A DNA stretch of 7,936 nt from Candidatus Zixiibacteriota bacterium (lineage in GTDB: Bacteria; Zixibacteria; MSB-5A5; JAABVY01; JAHJOQ01): the NCBI GenBank assembly GCA_030631455.1, contig DAOVLC010000052.1:1-7936 (forward strand), written 5' to 3'. How positions within the stretch are numbered: position 1 is the stretch's first letter; each line of letters opens with the position of its first letter. Positions 1 through 6,270 of this stretch are shown here, piece by piece. The notes under the pieces are model-generated. The model was not told the DNA's origin. It searched no databases and was given only the letters and a program-made list of their open reading frames with translations. The position numbers were made by a program, and so were the translations under genes.

Positions 1-224
1 AATATTTAAGTATATCGGTCTATACAAACAATGTCAACACCTTTTTTGAACATTATTTATTTTGTCGCGTTCCCTGATTACGGCACCGAATCACGATATC
101 TGTCAGATCGGGGGTGGCAAACTGGCAACCCCGGTCGTAGTCGTTCTGTCGTATCTTCTTGTACCGCAGCATGCTACGCGGCATTCTATGGCATTATAAG
201 AAGAATCTAGTGCTAACGTGTCAG

Positions 225-1256
225 CTACTTTCTGCCCAGACGCTCCTTCATCCAGGAAATCAAGTGCGCGGATCCTTTGAGTTGATCTGCCCAATCCGGA
301 TCAGGTTTGCGGAAATAAACGTCATATCGAAGAGTAACAACATCATCAATCGATTCAAACTCGGACATAGCACCGAACATTTTCTTGAAGAACATGGGGT
401 AATTATACCGATCAGATAACTCAGACATTGCGTTCTTGTCAAGCGTATTCAAAACCGCGCCGACCAAAGCGGTCTGGTGCAGAAATATCCGCTTGTTGAC
501 ATCTTCCCGACATATCTCAGCGAGCACCGAATCACGATACAGAATTTTGAAGCTCTCACCCCACTTGCGGAGAATCCCGTGTTCAGGCCGGACAACAAGC
601 AGACCCGCGTTGAAATATGCCCGGATGGTCTGTCGGTCGGCAGGAGTAACCATCGGAAACAGCGAACCCGAATCAATGGAGAGCTTCTCGTAAACACGAC
701 TCCAGAATGAATCGGGAGGATCATCATAAAGTGATCCCGAACGGTTGTGCATAACCGGACGATACGCAAAACCGATTCCAGCACTGAGTGCGAAGTCCGC
801 GGGCTCTTGTAGCACGATGGTATCTTCGTCCATCCAGACCAATACCGCAGCCAATTCCTCAGCGGCAGCCTCTGCCAACCCTGCGGCGAAGACCTTTCCA
901 GCGTAGTAGAACCACATAGCATCTTCGGGCGTATCAGTGGTTCTGATCTCAACATCCAACGCCCTGAACTCTCTTAGGGCATCATCAGCTTTCTCAGCAA
1001 GGTTCGCCGGCACATATACCCATACCGGTGCATCGCTGTACTTTCCGGCAAAGGCACGGATGCTCTCAGCAAGGTAACGCGCATGGAGCAACTCCTCTTC
1101 AGATTCGGCGTATGTGGCGAAAATGATACCGGTTTTCTTATTCGCGTTAGGCTCGGAATCCGACACGATTTCGGCTTCCGTAGGCTTCTCTTCTGCTGAC
1201 TCCCGATTCATGGCTTCATCTCCTATTCCTGCTACGGGACTACCCGCATGGTACAC
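225..1256 (-). CDS. GT-A-like glycosyltransferase-related protein, probably exported; N-terminus frameshifted
   Basis: Numbering is from the GTG at 1256 (343 residues). I do not recognise a named family, but the layout resembles GT-A / GT8-type nucleotide-sugar transferases. There is a beta-strand start (GIIFATYA, 43-50), a DxD-like acidic motif after hydrophobic residues (VLVWMDED, 138-145), YFNAGLLVV (214-222), very like the YFNAG segment of GT8 enzymes, and a later HQTAL (260-264). These similarities are by eye; donor and acceptor are unknown. The start is doubtful. GTG 1256 has no ribosome site, whereas ATG 1211 (residue 16) has AGGAG eight bases upstream. The open frame continues upstream of 1256 as a hydrophobic stretch (AAILASILCLFAV) without a start codon. 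An ATG at 1303 lies one base out of frame with it, so a full protein of about 359 residues with a signal peptide or membrane anchor probably existed. The gene stands alone, behind its own promoter and downstream of the terminator of the neighbouring operon. Confidence 0.7.
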   Translation of the reverse strand: MYHAGSPVAGIGDEAMNRESAEEKPTEAEIVSDSEPNANKKTGIIFATYAESEEELLHARYLAESIRAFAGKYSDAPVWVYVPANLAEKADDALREFRALDVEIRTTDTPEDAMWFYYAGKVFAAGLAEAAAEELAAVLVWMDEDTIVLQEPADFALSAGIGFAYRPVMHNRSGSLYDDPPDSFWSRVYEKLSIDSGSLFPMVTPADRQTIRAYFNAGLLVVRPEHGILRKWGESFKILYRDSVLAEICREDVNKRIFLHQTALVGAVLNTLDKNAMSELSDRYNYPMFFKKMFGAMSEFESIDDVVTLRYDVYFRKPDPDWADQLKGSAHLISWMKERLGRK

Positions 1257-1325
1257 TGCGAATAGACAGAGTATACTTGCGAGAATAGCGGCTTTCGTGT
1301 CATTCCCTTTCCATACTGCCTAGCT

Positions 1326-1354
1326 TCACGATCCCGGCGCATCAGTCACGATCC
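1326..1354 (-). repeat. Two 9-base direct repeats in the leader of the GT-A-like gene
   Basis: GGATCGTGA occurs twice on the minus strand (1354-1346 and 1334-1326), 20 bases start to start, or about two helical turns. Both copies lie between the predicted transcription start and the first possible start codon. They could be a tandem binding site or chance; no family assignment is possible. Confidence 0.3.
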
Positions 1355-1381
1355 TGTTCAATGGCAACCCGACAACAGTCA

Positions 1382-1410
1382 ATCCTAACAGGTCGGAAGC
1401 ACCCTGTCAA
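1382..1410 (-). promoter_or_regulatory. Sigma-70-type promoter for the GT-A-like gene
   Basis: On the minus strand a perfect -35 TTGACA (1410-1405) is followed by a 17-base spacer and the -10 TAGGAT (1387-1382, four of six consensus bases). This predicts transcription starting near 1375 and a leader of about 70 bases before the ATG at 1303. The 8-base palindrome TGACGTCA (1419-1426) sits just upstream of the -35 and could be an operator, which is inference only. The -35 match and the spacing are the strongest promoter signal in the window. Confidence 0.6.
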
Positions 1411-1474
1411 GAAGTGTTTGACGTCAGCAGAAAGTGGCGGCCGGGAGGTAATTCCTTTGTCCGGCGCTTGTGAA

Positions 1475-1508
1475 CCGAAAAGAAATCGCCGGACGACTGC
1501 CCGGCGAC
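1475..1508 (-). terminator. Rho-independent terminator ending the envelope/amrS operon
   Basis: Read on the minus strand, GTCGCCGG (1508-1501), the loop GCAGTCGT and CCGGCGAT (1492-1485) form an eight-pair, GC-rich stem including one G-T wobble, followed by the T-rich tract TTTCTTTTC. It lies about 30 bases after the stop of the 67-residue gene, the expected place for the end of the transcript. A second copy of the stem arm, CGCCGGAC, lies further downstream (1466-1459) and could pair with GTCCGGCG (1494-1487) as an alternative structure. Confidence 0.75.
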
Positions 1509-1538
1509 TCGGAATCCTTATAGAATACTGATAGACGA

Positions 1539-1742
1539 CTACACCATAGATTCTATCACATATATCTCAGTGGTACGCTGCCCCTCCGCGTAACCGTTTT
1601 CCTCGATAACCAGCGCCATCGGCTTCTCCTGGGTGCGAATAGTTACAAAAAGCCCACGACCCTGCCTGAGTTCAAATGCACTCTCTACTGTTCCGCCGAT
1701 GATCTTCTTGAGATCCTCCTTAAGGTTCTCGTACGTTGCCAT
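1539..1742 (-). CDS. Small protein of unknown function (67 residues), last gene of the operon
   Basis: I do not recognise a family. The gene looks real: its ATG has a strong ribosome site (GGAGGT ending about four bases upstream), it lies 32 bases behind amrS on the same strand, and a terminator follows. The protein is mixed and soluble-looking, with no cysteines, no membrane segment and no signal peptide. An N-terminal amphipathic stretch (ENLKEDLKKIIGG, 5-17) is followed by alternating patterns that look like beta strands (GLFVTIRTQ, PMALVIEENG, TEIYVIESMV). The end is acidic and hydrophobic. A small alpha-plus-beta fold is likely. Co-transcription with the radical SAM gene suggests a partner or accessory role, but nothing in the sequence shows one. 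Confidence 0.75.
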   Translation of the reverse strand: MATYENLKEDLKKIIGGTVESAFELRQGRGLFVTIRTQEKPMALVIEENGYAEGQRTTEIYVIESMV

Positions 1743-1774
1743 CTACACCTCCATCTGCTTCGTTAAGGTTAACA

Positions 1775-2764
1775 TCAGTTCACTACGTTTATCTGCGTCC
1801 TGCATTTAACGCATTTACTTCCATCCAGTCCGACAATCCTCGTTGTATAACCCGAACGCGAGATCAGAAGACCGCCGCAATTCGGACACAATGTATCCGA
1901 AGCCCCTTCAATCTGAGCATTTCCAACGTAGACATAATCAAGATGTTTCCGCGCAATTTCGTAGGCACGCTCCAGGGACCTTATCGGTGTCGCCGCGATT
2001 TCCATCTTGTAGTTTGGGAAATAGCGCGATATGTGCAATGGTATGCCCCGATTGAGTCCAGCAATCCAGTTGACAAGCTCGCCGATCTCTTCGTCCGAAT
2101 CATTTAGCCCCGGAATCAGAAGGTTGGTTATCTCGACATGAAGACCTGCCCTGACACACGATTCTACAGTATTCTTGACCACATCGAGACGTCCCTTACA
2201 GACTCGTCGATAGAATTCAGGTTTCATTGACTTAACATCGACATTCACTGCATCAATCAGCGGCAACAGGTCATTGAGCGGATCGGGATTGATATATCCA
2301 TTCGTGACGCAGACATTGTACAGACCCCTCTCGTGCGCGAGTGATGCAGTGTCGAAGAGATATTCGAACCAGATAAAGGGCTCGGTGTAGGTATATGCAA
2401 TCCCGGCGGACTCCCGCTCTATTGCCAGCCCGACGAGCCGCTCCGGTTCCACATAGGAAGTCGAATGCCTCTCCTGTGAAATGGTCCAGTTCTGGCAGTA
2501 TTTGCACGATAGGTTGCAGCCGCACGGTCCAGCCGAAAGGATCGAGTCGCCCGGATGAAAATGGTAAAGCGGCTTCTTCTCAATTGGGTCGACCTGAACT
2601 GACACGACCTCTCCGTAGTTCGTCGCGATCATCTTGCCACCCTCGTTGATCCTCCCCATGCAGATGCCCTCTTTGCCTTCCGAGAGCTTGCATCTTACAG
2701 GGCATATCAGGCAGCGGACTCGACCATCGTCAAGAGTCTCATAGTATTTGGCTTCGTGTTTCAT
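1775..2764 (-). CDS. amrS: AmrS-type radical SAM enzyme (AmmeMemoRadiSam system, PflA-like)
   Basis: This is a radical SAM protein of about 329 residues. The [4Fe-4S]-binding CxxxCxxC is C83-NLS-C87-KY-C90, followed by QNW as in pyruvate-formate-lyase-activase-like enzymes. An N-terminal cysteine cluster (C18, C21, C25, C35, the last in GICMGR) and a C-terminal CxxC pair set (C293/C296, C318/C321; zinc-ribbon-like) flank the barrel. This layout and the opening DDGRVRCLICPVRC are typical of the AmrS family, which in many genomes accompanies Memo and AMMECR1 proteins; its reaction is not established to my knowledge. Neither partner is in this window. The start is unsure. An in-frame TTG lies nine bases upstream (2773), and neither start has a clear ribosome site. 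I prefer ATG 2764 because family members usually begin MK followed within about 15 residues by the cysteine motif. The gene sits 90 bases behind gmhB and 32 bases before the 67-residue gene. Confidence 0.85.
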   Translation of the reverse strand: MKHEAKYYETLDDGRVRCLICPVRCKLSEGKEGICMGRINEGGKMIATNYGEVVSVQVDPIEKKPLYHFHPGDSILSAGPCGCNLSCKYCQNWTISQERHSTSYVEPERLVGLAIERESAGIAYTYTEPFIWFEYLFDTASLAHERGLYNVCVTNGYINPDPLNDLLPLIDAVNVDVKSMKPEFYRRVCKGRLDVVKNTVESCVRAGLHVEITNLLIPGLNDSDEEIGELVNWIAGLNRGIPLHISRYFPNYKMEIAATPIRSLERAYEIARKHLDYVYVGNAQIEGASDTLCPNCGGLLISRSGYTTRIVGLDGSKCVKCRTQINVVN

Positions 2765-2819
2765 CTGAAGCAAGGTCGCCCGGTCAGTACGCTCAGTTGC
2801 CCGTCCCAGTTGGAATAAA

Positions 2820-2848
2820 TATAAAGGTTAATATAGAAAAAACTTCAA
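2820..2848 (-). promoter_or_regulatory. Possible internal promoter upstream of amrS
   Basis: The gap between gmhB and amrS is markedly AT-rich. On the minus strand it offers TTGAAG (2848-2843), a 17-base spacer and TTTATA (2825-2820). TATATT (2835-2830) is a better -10 but has no -35 at the right distance. This is the largest gap inside the left-hand gene block, so an internal promoter is plausible but weakly supported. Confidence 0.25.
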
Positions 2849-2854
2849 CAAAAA

Positions 2855-3442
2855 CTATCGGCCGGCCAGACTTTTTTCCAGCCAGCAAGCGGCATCGAGA
2901 ACCGTATCTGCGACAAAATCAGGTTGAATTCCCGAGGACTCAATCCTGTCCCGTTCAGACGTACCATATCCGGTCAACACCAGAATCCCTCGCCCCCCAA
3001 GATTTTGGCAGAGCTGCACATCGGAGAGTTTGTCGCCGATAGAGACCGATTTCGGGATATCGATATCGATTATCTGTTGCGCCATTTTGACCATGCCGGG
3101 TGCGGGCTTGCGGCACTCGCACACCAACCGGTACTCCTTTACACTGGCATCAGGATGATGAGGACAGTAGAAGAATAGATCCGGCCGGGCATCATTTTCC
3201 TCAAGCCGACGGAAAACCTCCTCGTTTATCTCGAAGACTCGTTGCTCAGTCAGATATCCGCGTGCCACACCTGATTGATTCGACACTACGACTACAAGAT
3301 AACCGAGTTCTCGGAGCAGTTTGATGGCCTCAACTGTCTGAGGAAATATCTCGATGTCCTCTTTCTGTGTGAGGAAATCCCTTTCTGCGATCAGAGTTCC
3401 ATCACGATCGACGAAAGCAGCTTTCGGCCTGTCACTATCCAA
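2855..3442 (-). CDS. gmhB: D-glycero-D-manno-heptose-1,7-bisphosphate 7-phosphatase (HAD family)
   Basis: GmhB removes the 7-phosphate from heptose bisphosphate in the cytoplasm, a step in making ADP-heptose for the LPS core. The protein has about 195 residues, close to the usual length. HAD motif I is FVDRDGT, with nucleophile D12 and acid/base D14. Motif II is the serine of VVSNQSG (about 52-58). The zinc loop CPHH...CECRKP places C93, H95, C108 and C110 at nearly the positions known for E. coli GmhB. The late motif is GDKLSD (136-141). The frame is open to a TTG at 3469, but the TTG at 3442 is the better start: GGAGGG lies about nine bases upstream, and the resulting N-terminus (MDSDRPKAAFVDRDGT) has the usual few residues before motif I. 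It then overlaps the GT9 stop by eight bases, which suggests translational coupling. Confidence 0.92.
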   Translation of the reverse strand: MDSDRPKAAFVDRDGTLIAERDFLTQKEDIEIFPQTVEAIKLLRELGYLVVVVSNQSGVARGYLTEQRVFEINEEVFRRLEENDARPDLFFYCPHHPDASVKEYRLVCECRKPAPGMVKMAQQIIDIDIPKSVSIGDKLSDVQLCQNLGGRGILVLTGYGTSERDRIESSGIQPDFVADTVLDAACWLEKSLAGR

Positions 3443-4448
3443 CGTCGAGCACCCTCCGGATTTGACCAATTATCATACCTGCATCCATATTCGTGAAACA
3501 ATACCGTTCATCCCGATAGCAGTGCGAGGCTCCATGTCTCGAACATGGAGAGCAGCTTTCGTCAGTTGTGACCGCAACGCATTTCTCTCCGAGTGGAGCG
3601 AATCCAAGCGACGGATGTGTCGGGCCGAAGAGACCCGCGGTTGGCGTGCCGACGGCAGCGGACAGATGCATAACCCCTGAATCGTTCGAGACAGTCAGGC
3701 GAGAAGATGCGAGCAAACCGGCCAGCATCGGAATTTGAAGACCCGTTATAACGCGCAGCCGTCCGGATTTTGCAAGGCCATCAAAGAGGTTCAGATAACC
3801 GTGTCTTTCCTTCTCGACGATGACCACATTTGTGTCGAACTCGGCGACTACGGCTTCAGCCAGATCAACCCATTGCGGAATGGGATAGTGCTTGGTTGGA
3901 TGTGAGGCACCGACTGCGAAGACAACATATTCGCCTTGTCTGAGATCGTGATCCTCGAGCATCTGACCGGAATTCTCAACTGGAATGGTGACTCTCGGGT
4001 TCCGTGCGGCAATTGGAATGTCTGTCCCTTTCAATACATCGAGATAGAGATCAATTGTGTGCAAGCCCGCCTTGTGCAGTTTCTTTCTGACTGCTCTTCG
4101 CCGTGCTCGCCAATTCTTCCGGTATGTATTTACCTTGTCTGCACGCAACTGCAACCTGATCCACCGGCTGCGCAGGTTGTTATGCAGATCGAACACGAGA
4201 TCGTACCGTGAGTTACAGACGTTTCTGATAGTTCTTGACAGATCGAACAGACTCTGATCTCGACCCGGTATTTCCAGTGTATGCACCGAGTCGATGCCAT
4301 CGAACAGTTCGACAACGTCCCGATACATCTCGCGTGTAAGGAACTCGATCTCTGCACCCGGATGAGCCGCTCTTATCGATCTGACCACCGGTTCGGTAAG
4401 AATGATATCGCCGAGATGCGACAGCCGTATGAGAAGGACTCGATTCAC
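3435..4448 (-). CDS. Glycosyltransferase family 9, ADP-heptose:LPS heptosyltransferase-like
   Basis: This is a GT-B enzyme of 337 residues, the family length, that probably transfers heptose from ADP-heptose to the growing LPS core on the inner face of the membrane. The N-terminus MNRVLLIRLSHLGDIILTEP (1-20) is the classic GT9 opening, with the acceptor-side LGD. The donor-site signature is SNDSGVMHLSAAVGTPTAGL (254-273), followed by FGPTHP. The C-terminal segment C299-x2-C302-x7-C310-x6-C317 resembles the cysteine-containing region seen in many WaaF/WaaC-like proteins. The start is a GTG whose last two bases and the next A form the TGA stop of uppP (GTGA overlap). Translation is therefore probably coupled to uppP; there is no strong ribosome site. 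The gmhB gene next to it supports heptose as the substrate. Whether it is heptosyltransferase I, II or another type cannot be told by eye. Confidence 0.9.
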   Translation of the reverse strand: MNRVLLIRLSHLGDIILTEPVVRSIRAAHPGAEIEFLTREMYRDVVELFDGIDSVHTLEIPGRDQSLFDLSRTIRNVCNSRYDLVFDLHNNLRSRWIRLQLRADKVNTYRKNWRARRRAVRKKLHKAGLHTIDLYLDVLKGTDIPIAARNPRVTIPVENSGQMLEDHDLRQGEYVVFAVGASHPTKHYPIPQWVDLAEAVVAEFDTNVVIVEKERHGYLNLFDGLAKSGRLRVITGLQIPMLAGLLASSRLTVSNDSGVMHLSAAVGTPTAGLFGPTHPSLGFAPLGEKCVAVTTDESCSPCSRHGASHCYRDERYCFTNMDAGMIIGQIRRVLDVG

Positions 4449-5242
4449 CTCAGGAATATAATTCCGATGAGCCCGACAATCAAGGTATAGAAACCGAAGA
4501 GATGGAACTTGCCGCCGACAACCAGTCTCTTCAGCACAACGAGTGATAGATATCCCGAGACAAATGCAGCCGCCATGCCTACAAGAAAACTGGCATCGCC
4601 AGCGAATGTCCCTGCATCAAACATTCCTTTGAGCTTCCACATCGATGCAAGCAGTATAGCAGGTACCGACAGAACAAACGAGAAGTTGAACGCTTCCTCC
4701 CGATCGATCCCACAGAATAGTGCCGCGGCGATAGTGCTTCCTGATCTCGATATGCCGGGAAGTATCGCCAGTGCTTGAGCGCACCCGATCAGAAATCCGT
4801 TGCCCGCACCGATGGAAGCGGCTCTGGCAACCGCGAAACGTGTCGACAGAAGAATCATAGAAGTCACGAGTAACAGAATTGATACGAAAAGTACGGATGA
4901 AAAAGCAGATTCGATCTGATCTTTGAAAAACAGCCCGATCACAACGGCAGGAACGGTCCCAAGGCACACTGCGATGAACATACGGAAACCTCGCCTCGTA
5001 TCTTCCGAATATCTGCCCGCAATCATTTTGAATGGAGAGAAGAATACCTGCGAAAGTGATCGCGAGAAATACATTACGACCGCCAGGAGAGTCGCGAAAT
5101 GGATCGCTACCTCGAATGTGATATCGTCACAACTGAGGTCAAGCAGATGTTCTGCGAGCACCAGATGTCCCGAGGACGAGACCGGGAGAAATTCGGTGAG
5201 CCCCTGCACCAACCCAAGAATCAGCGCTTCGATGACCGTCAC
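4445..5242 (-). CDS. uppP: Undecaprenyl-diphosphate phosphatase UppP/BacA
   Basis: UppP is an integral membrane enzyme that dephosphorylates undecaprenyl diphosphate, so that the lipid carrier can be reused for peptidoglycan, O-antigen and other envelope polymers. It also gives bacitracin tolerance. The protein is 265 residues (E. coli 273) and hydrophobic over most of its length, with several membrane segments. The two signature regions are present: QGLTEFLPVSSSGH (13-26), the E/QxxxE plus SSSGH motif, with Q13 in the first acidic position, a permitted variant; and PGISRSGST (162-170), with R166 as the conserved arginine. The start is GTG 5242, with GGAAG about nine bases upstream. It follows the beta-barrel gene by 47 bases with no terminator between, and overlaps the GT9 start by four bases. 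Confidence 0.96.
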   Translation of the reverse strand: MTVIEALILGLVQGLTEFLPVSSSGHLVLAEHLLDLSCDDITFEVAIHFATLLAVVMYFSRSLSQVFFSPFKMIAGRYSEDTRRGFRMFIAVCLGTVPAVVIGLFFKDQIESAFSSVLFVSILLLVTSMILLSTRFAVARAASIGAGNGFLIGCAQALAILPGISRSGSTIAAALFCGIDREEAFNFSFVLSVPAILLASMWKLKGMFDAGTFAGDASFLVGMAAAFVSGYLSLVVLKRLVVGGKFHLFGFYTLIVGLIGIIFLR

Positions 5243-5289
5243 TTGACGGTACTTCCGGGTTCATTATCAGAGCGACGAGACATGTGGCA

Positions 5290-5970
5290 TCAATAAACCG
5301 CGAAGTTGATTCCGCCGATAATCCCATATTGATCGTCGAGCTGCAGTTCGGTGTAAATCTGGAACCTCCGGGTGGGAGCATACTGCGCACCGAGATTAAG
5401 ACCGATATCGAAGTCGCTGTCTCTGTAATCGCCAACTGATAATCGCTCGACACGAAAGCTCAACCGCCCATAAGGGGTCAAATCAGAGTTGTTTGAGAGT
5501 CTGAATGGGTACGACGCAATGAAACCAGTGCCGAATATCCAGCTTGACCCATCGCTGTCAAGGCCATAGTACTCGATAATGGCGTTCACTGCCATGTCCG
5601 GTGATGAGTTCTCCTGTCGGTCGTAAAAGTGGTACTTGAATGCGGTACCGACCACTACGTGTGGATCGCTACCACCCTCCGTGTCGAGAACTCCGGCTTT
5701 GACTTCCCACTCGCCGTGAGCCATTGCTCCCATCCGAAATTGACCGAACAGTGCATTCGCGTCATCGTAGAAGCCGACATAGGCGCCGAGATCAATAGAT
5801 CCGGAAGGAACAGATTCAGCAGTAGAAAGCTGTCCCAAAAACCCGCCAGGACCGCCGCTTCCCCTGTATAAGCCCTTATCATTGAGGTCCCCGTCATTTG
5901 CTTCAGCATATACAACCTGTGAACACGCTAAAAGCATGGCAATCGCTACAAAGAAAGCTCCGTATTTCAT
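5290..5970 (-). CDS. Signal-peptide-bearing probable outer-membrane beta-barrel protein
   Basis: This is a 226-residue protein of unknown function. MKYGAFFVAIAMLLACSQVVYA is a clear signal peptide with a probable signal-peptidase I cut after VYA (A22). An internal LLAC (12-15) resembles a lipobox, but leucine at -2 and the good VYA site argue against a lipoprotein. After a glycine-rich, disordered-looking stretch (30-45) come alternating strands with aromatic ends, such as SIDLGAYVGFY, HVVVGTAFKYHFY and WIFGTGFIASYPF. The protein ends in GGINFAVY with a C-terminal aromatic residue, as do many proteins folded by the Bam complex. Perhaps eight strands; substrate or role unknown. ATG 5970 has GGAGGG about four bases upstream. 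It is the promoter-proximal gene of the block, so it may be co-transcribed with uppP or only adjacent to it. Confidence 0.8.
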   Translation of the reverse strand: MKYGAFFVAIAMLLACSQVVYAEANDGDLNDKGLYRGSGGPGGFLGQLSTAESVPSGSIDLGAYVGFYDDANALFGQFRMGAMAHGEWEVKAGVLDTEGGSDPHVVVGTAFKYHFYDRQENSSPDMAVNAIIEYYGLDSDGSSWIFGTGFIASYPFRLSNNSDLTPYGRLSFRVERLSVGDYRDSDFDIGLNLGAQYAPTRRFQIYTELQLDDQYGIIGGINFAVY

Positions 5971-6270
5971 AATCCCTCCATTACGGTATTTGAGACCGGC
6001 TGCATCTCTCCGGAGTCGGAGATATTATCAGTATCTCATACGTCAGGAAAAGACAATTCGATCCATAAAAACATGTCGCAATCTCTAATCCGATTACATC
6101 CCTCTCATCAATGACAATTTGGCTCTCCACCGGTCCGTAGTCAACAATTATTTGACCGCAGTATTTTGTTCTGCAATTTCTCGGACGGACGGGTCTGTCA
6201 GGTATAGATTTCTGTTGACGAATTCAAATATATGCCTTAATTGCTGAGGTTGAACAACGAAGGAGTCGTA
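5971..6270. other. Divergent intergenic region between the beta-barrel gene and prfB
   Basis: This 300-base stretch holds no supportable gene; short open frames in it lack ribosome sites. It must contain promoters for both directions. A six-pair hairpin with a four-base loop (TCTCCG, GAGT, CGGAGA; 6007-6022) lies in the leader of the beta-barrel gene, 37 bases before its start codon. It has no T-tract, so it is not a terminator; a role in mRNA stability or regulation is possible but unsupported. I saw no convincing -35/-10 pair for the minus-strand gene. Confidence 0.5.
6215..6243 (+). promoter_or_regulatory. Possible prfB promoter
   Basis: TTGACG (6215-6220, five of six -35 consensus bases) is followed by a 17-base AT-rich spacer and TAATTG (6238-6243), a poor -10. 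The predicted start near 6250 would leave a short leader carrying the AAGGAG ribosome site. Position and -35 are good; the -10 is weak. Confidence 0.3.

Noticed and set aside
110..131. Hairpin GGGGTGGC...GCAACCCC downstream of the GT-A-like gene, a possible terminator
   Set aside because: The stem has an internal mismatch and there is no T-rich tract on the minus-strand side; also no tRNA-like shape around it.
436..955. Open frames on both strands inside the GT-A-like gene
   Set aside because: They are shadows of the 225-1256 gene: arginine/serine-rich translations, no family motifs and no ribosome sites.
3443..3469. GmhB start at TTG 3469
   Set aside because: It adds nine residues not seen in the family and lacks a ribosome site, while TTG 3442 has GGAGGG at a good distance.
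5926..5934. Lipobox-like LLAC in the beta-barrel protein signal peptide
   Set aside because: Leucine at -2 is unusual, and a better signal-peptidase I site (VYA) follows a few residues later; barrel proteins are not normally lipoproteins of this form.
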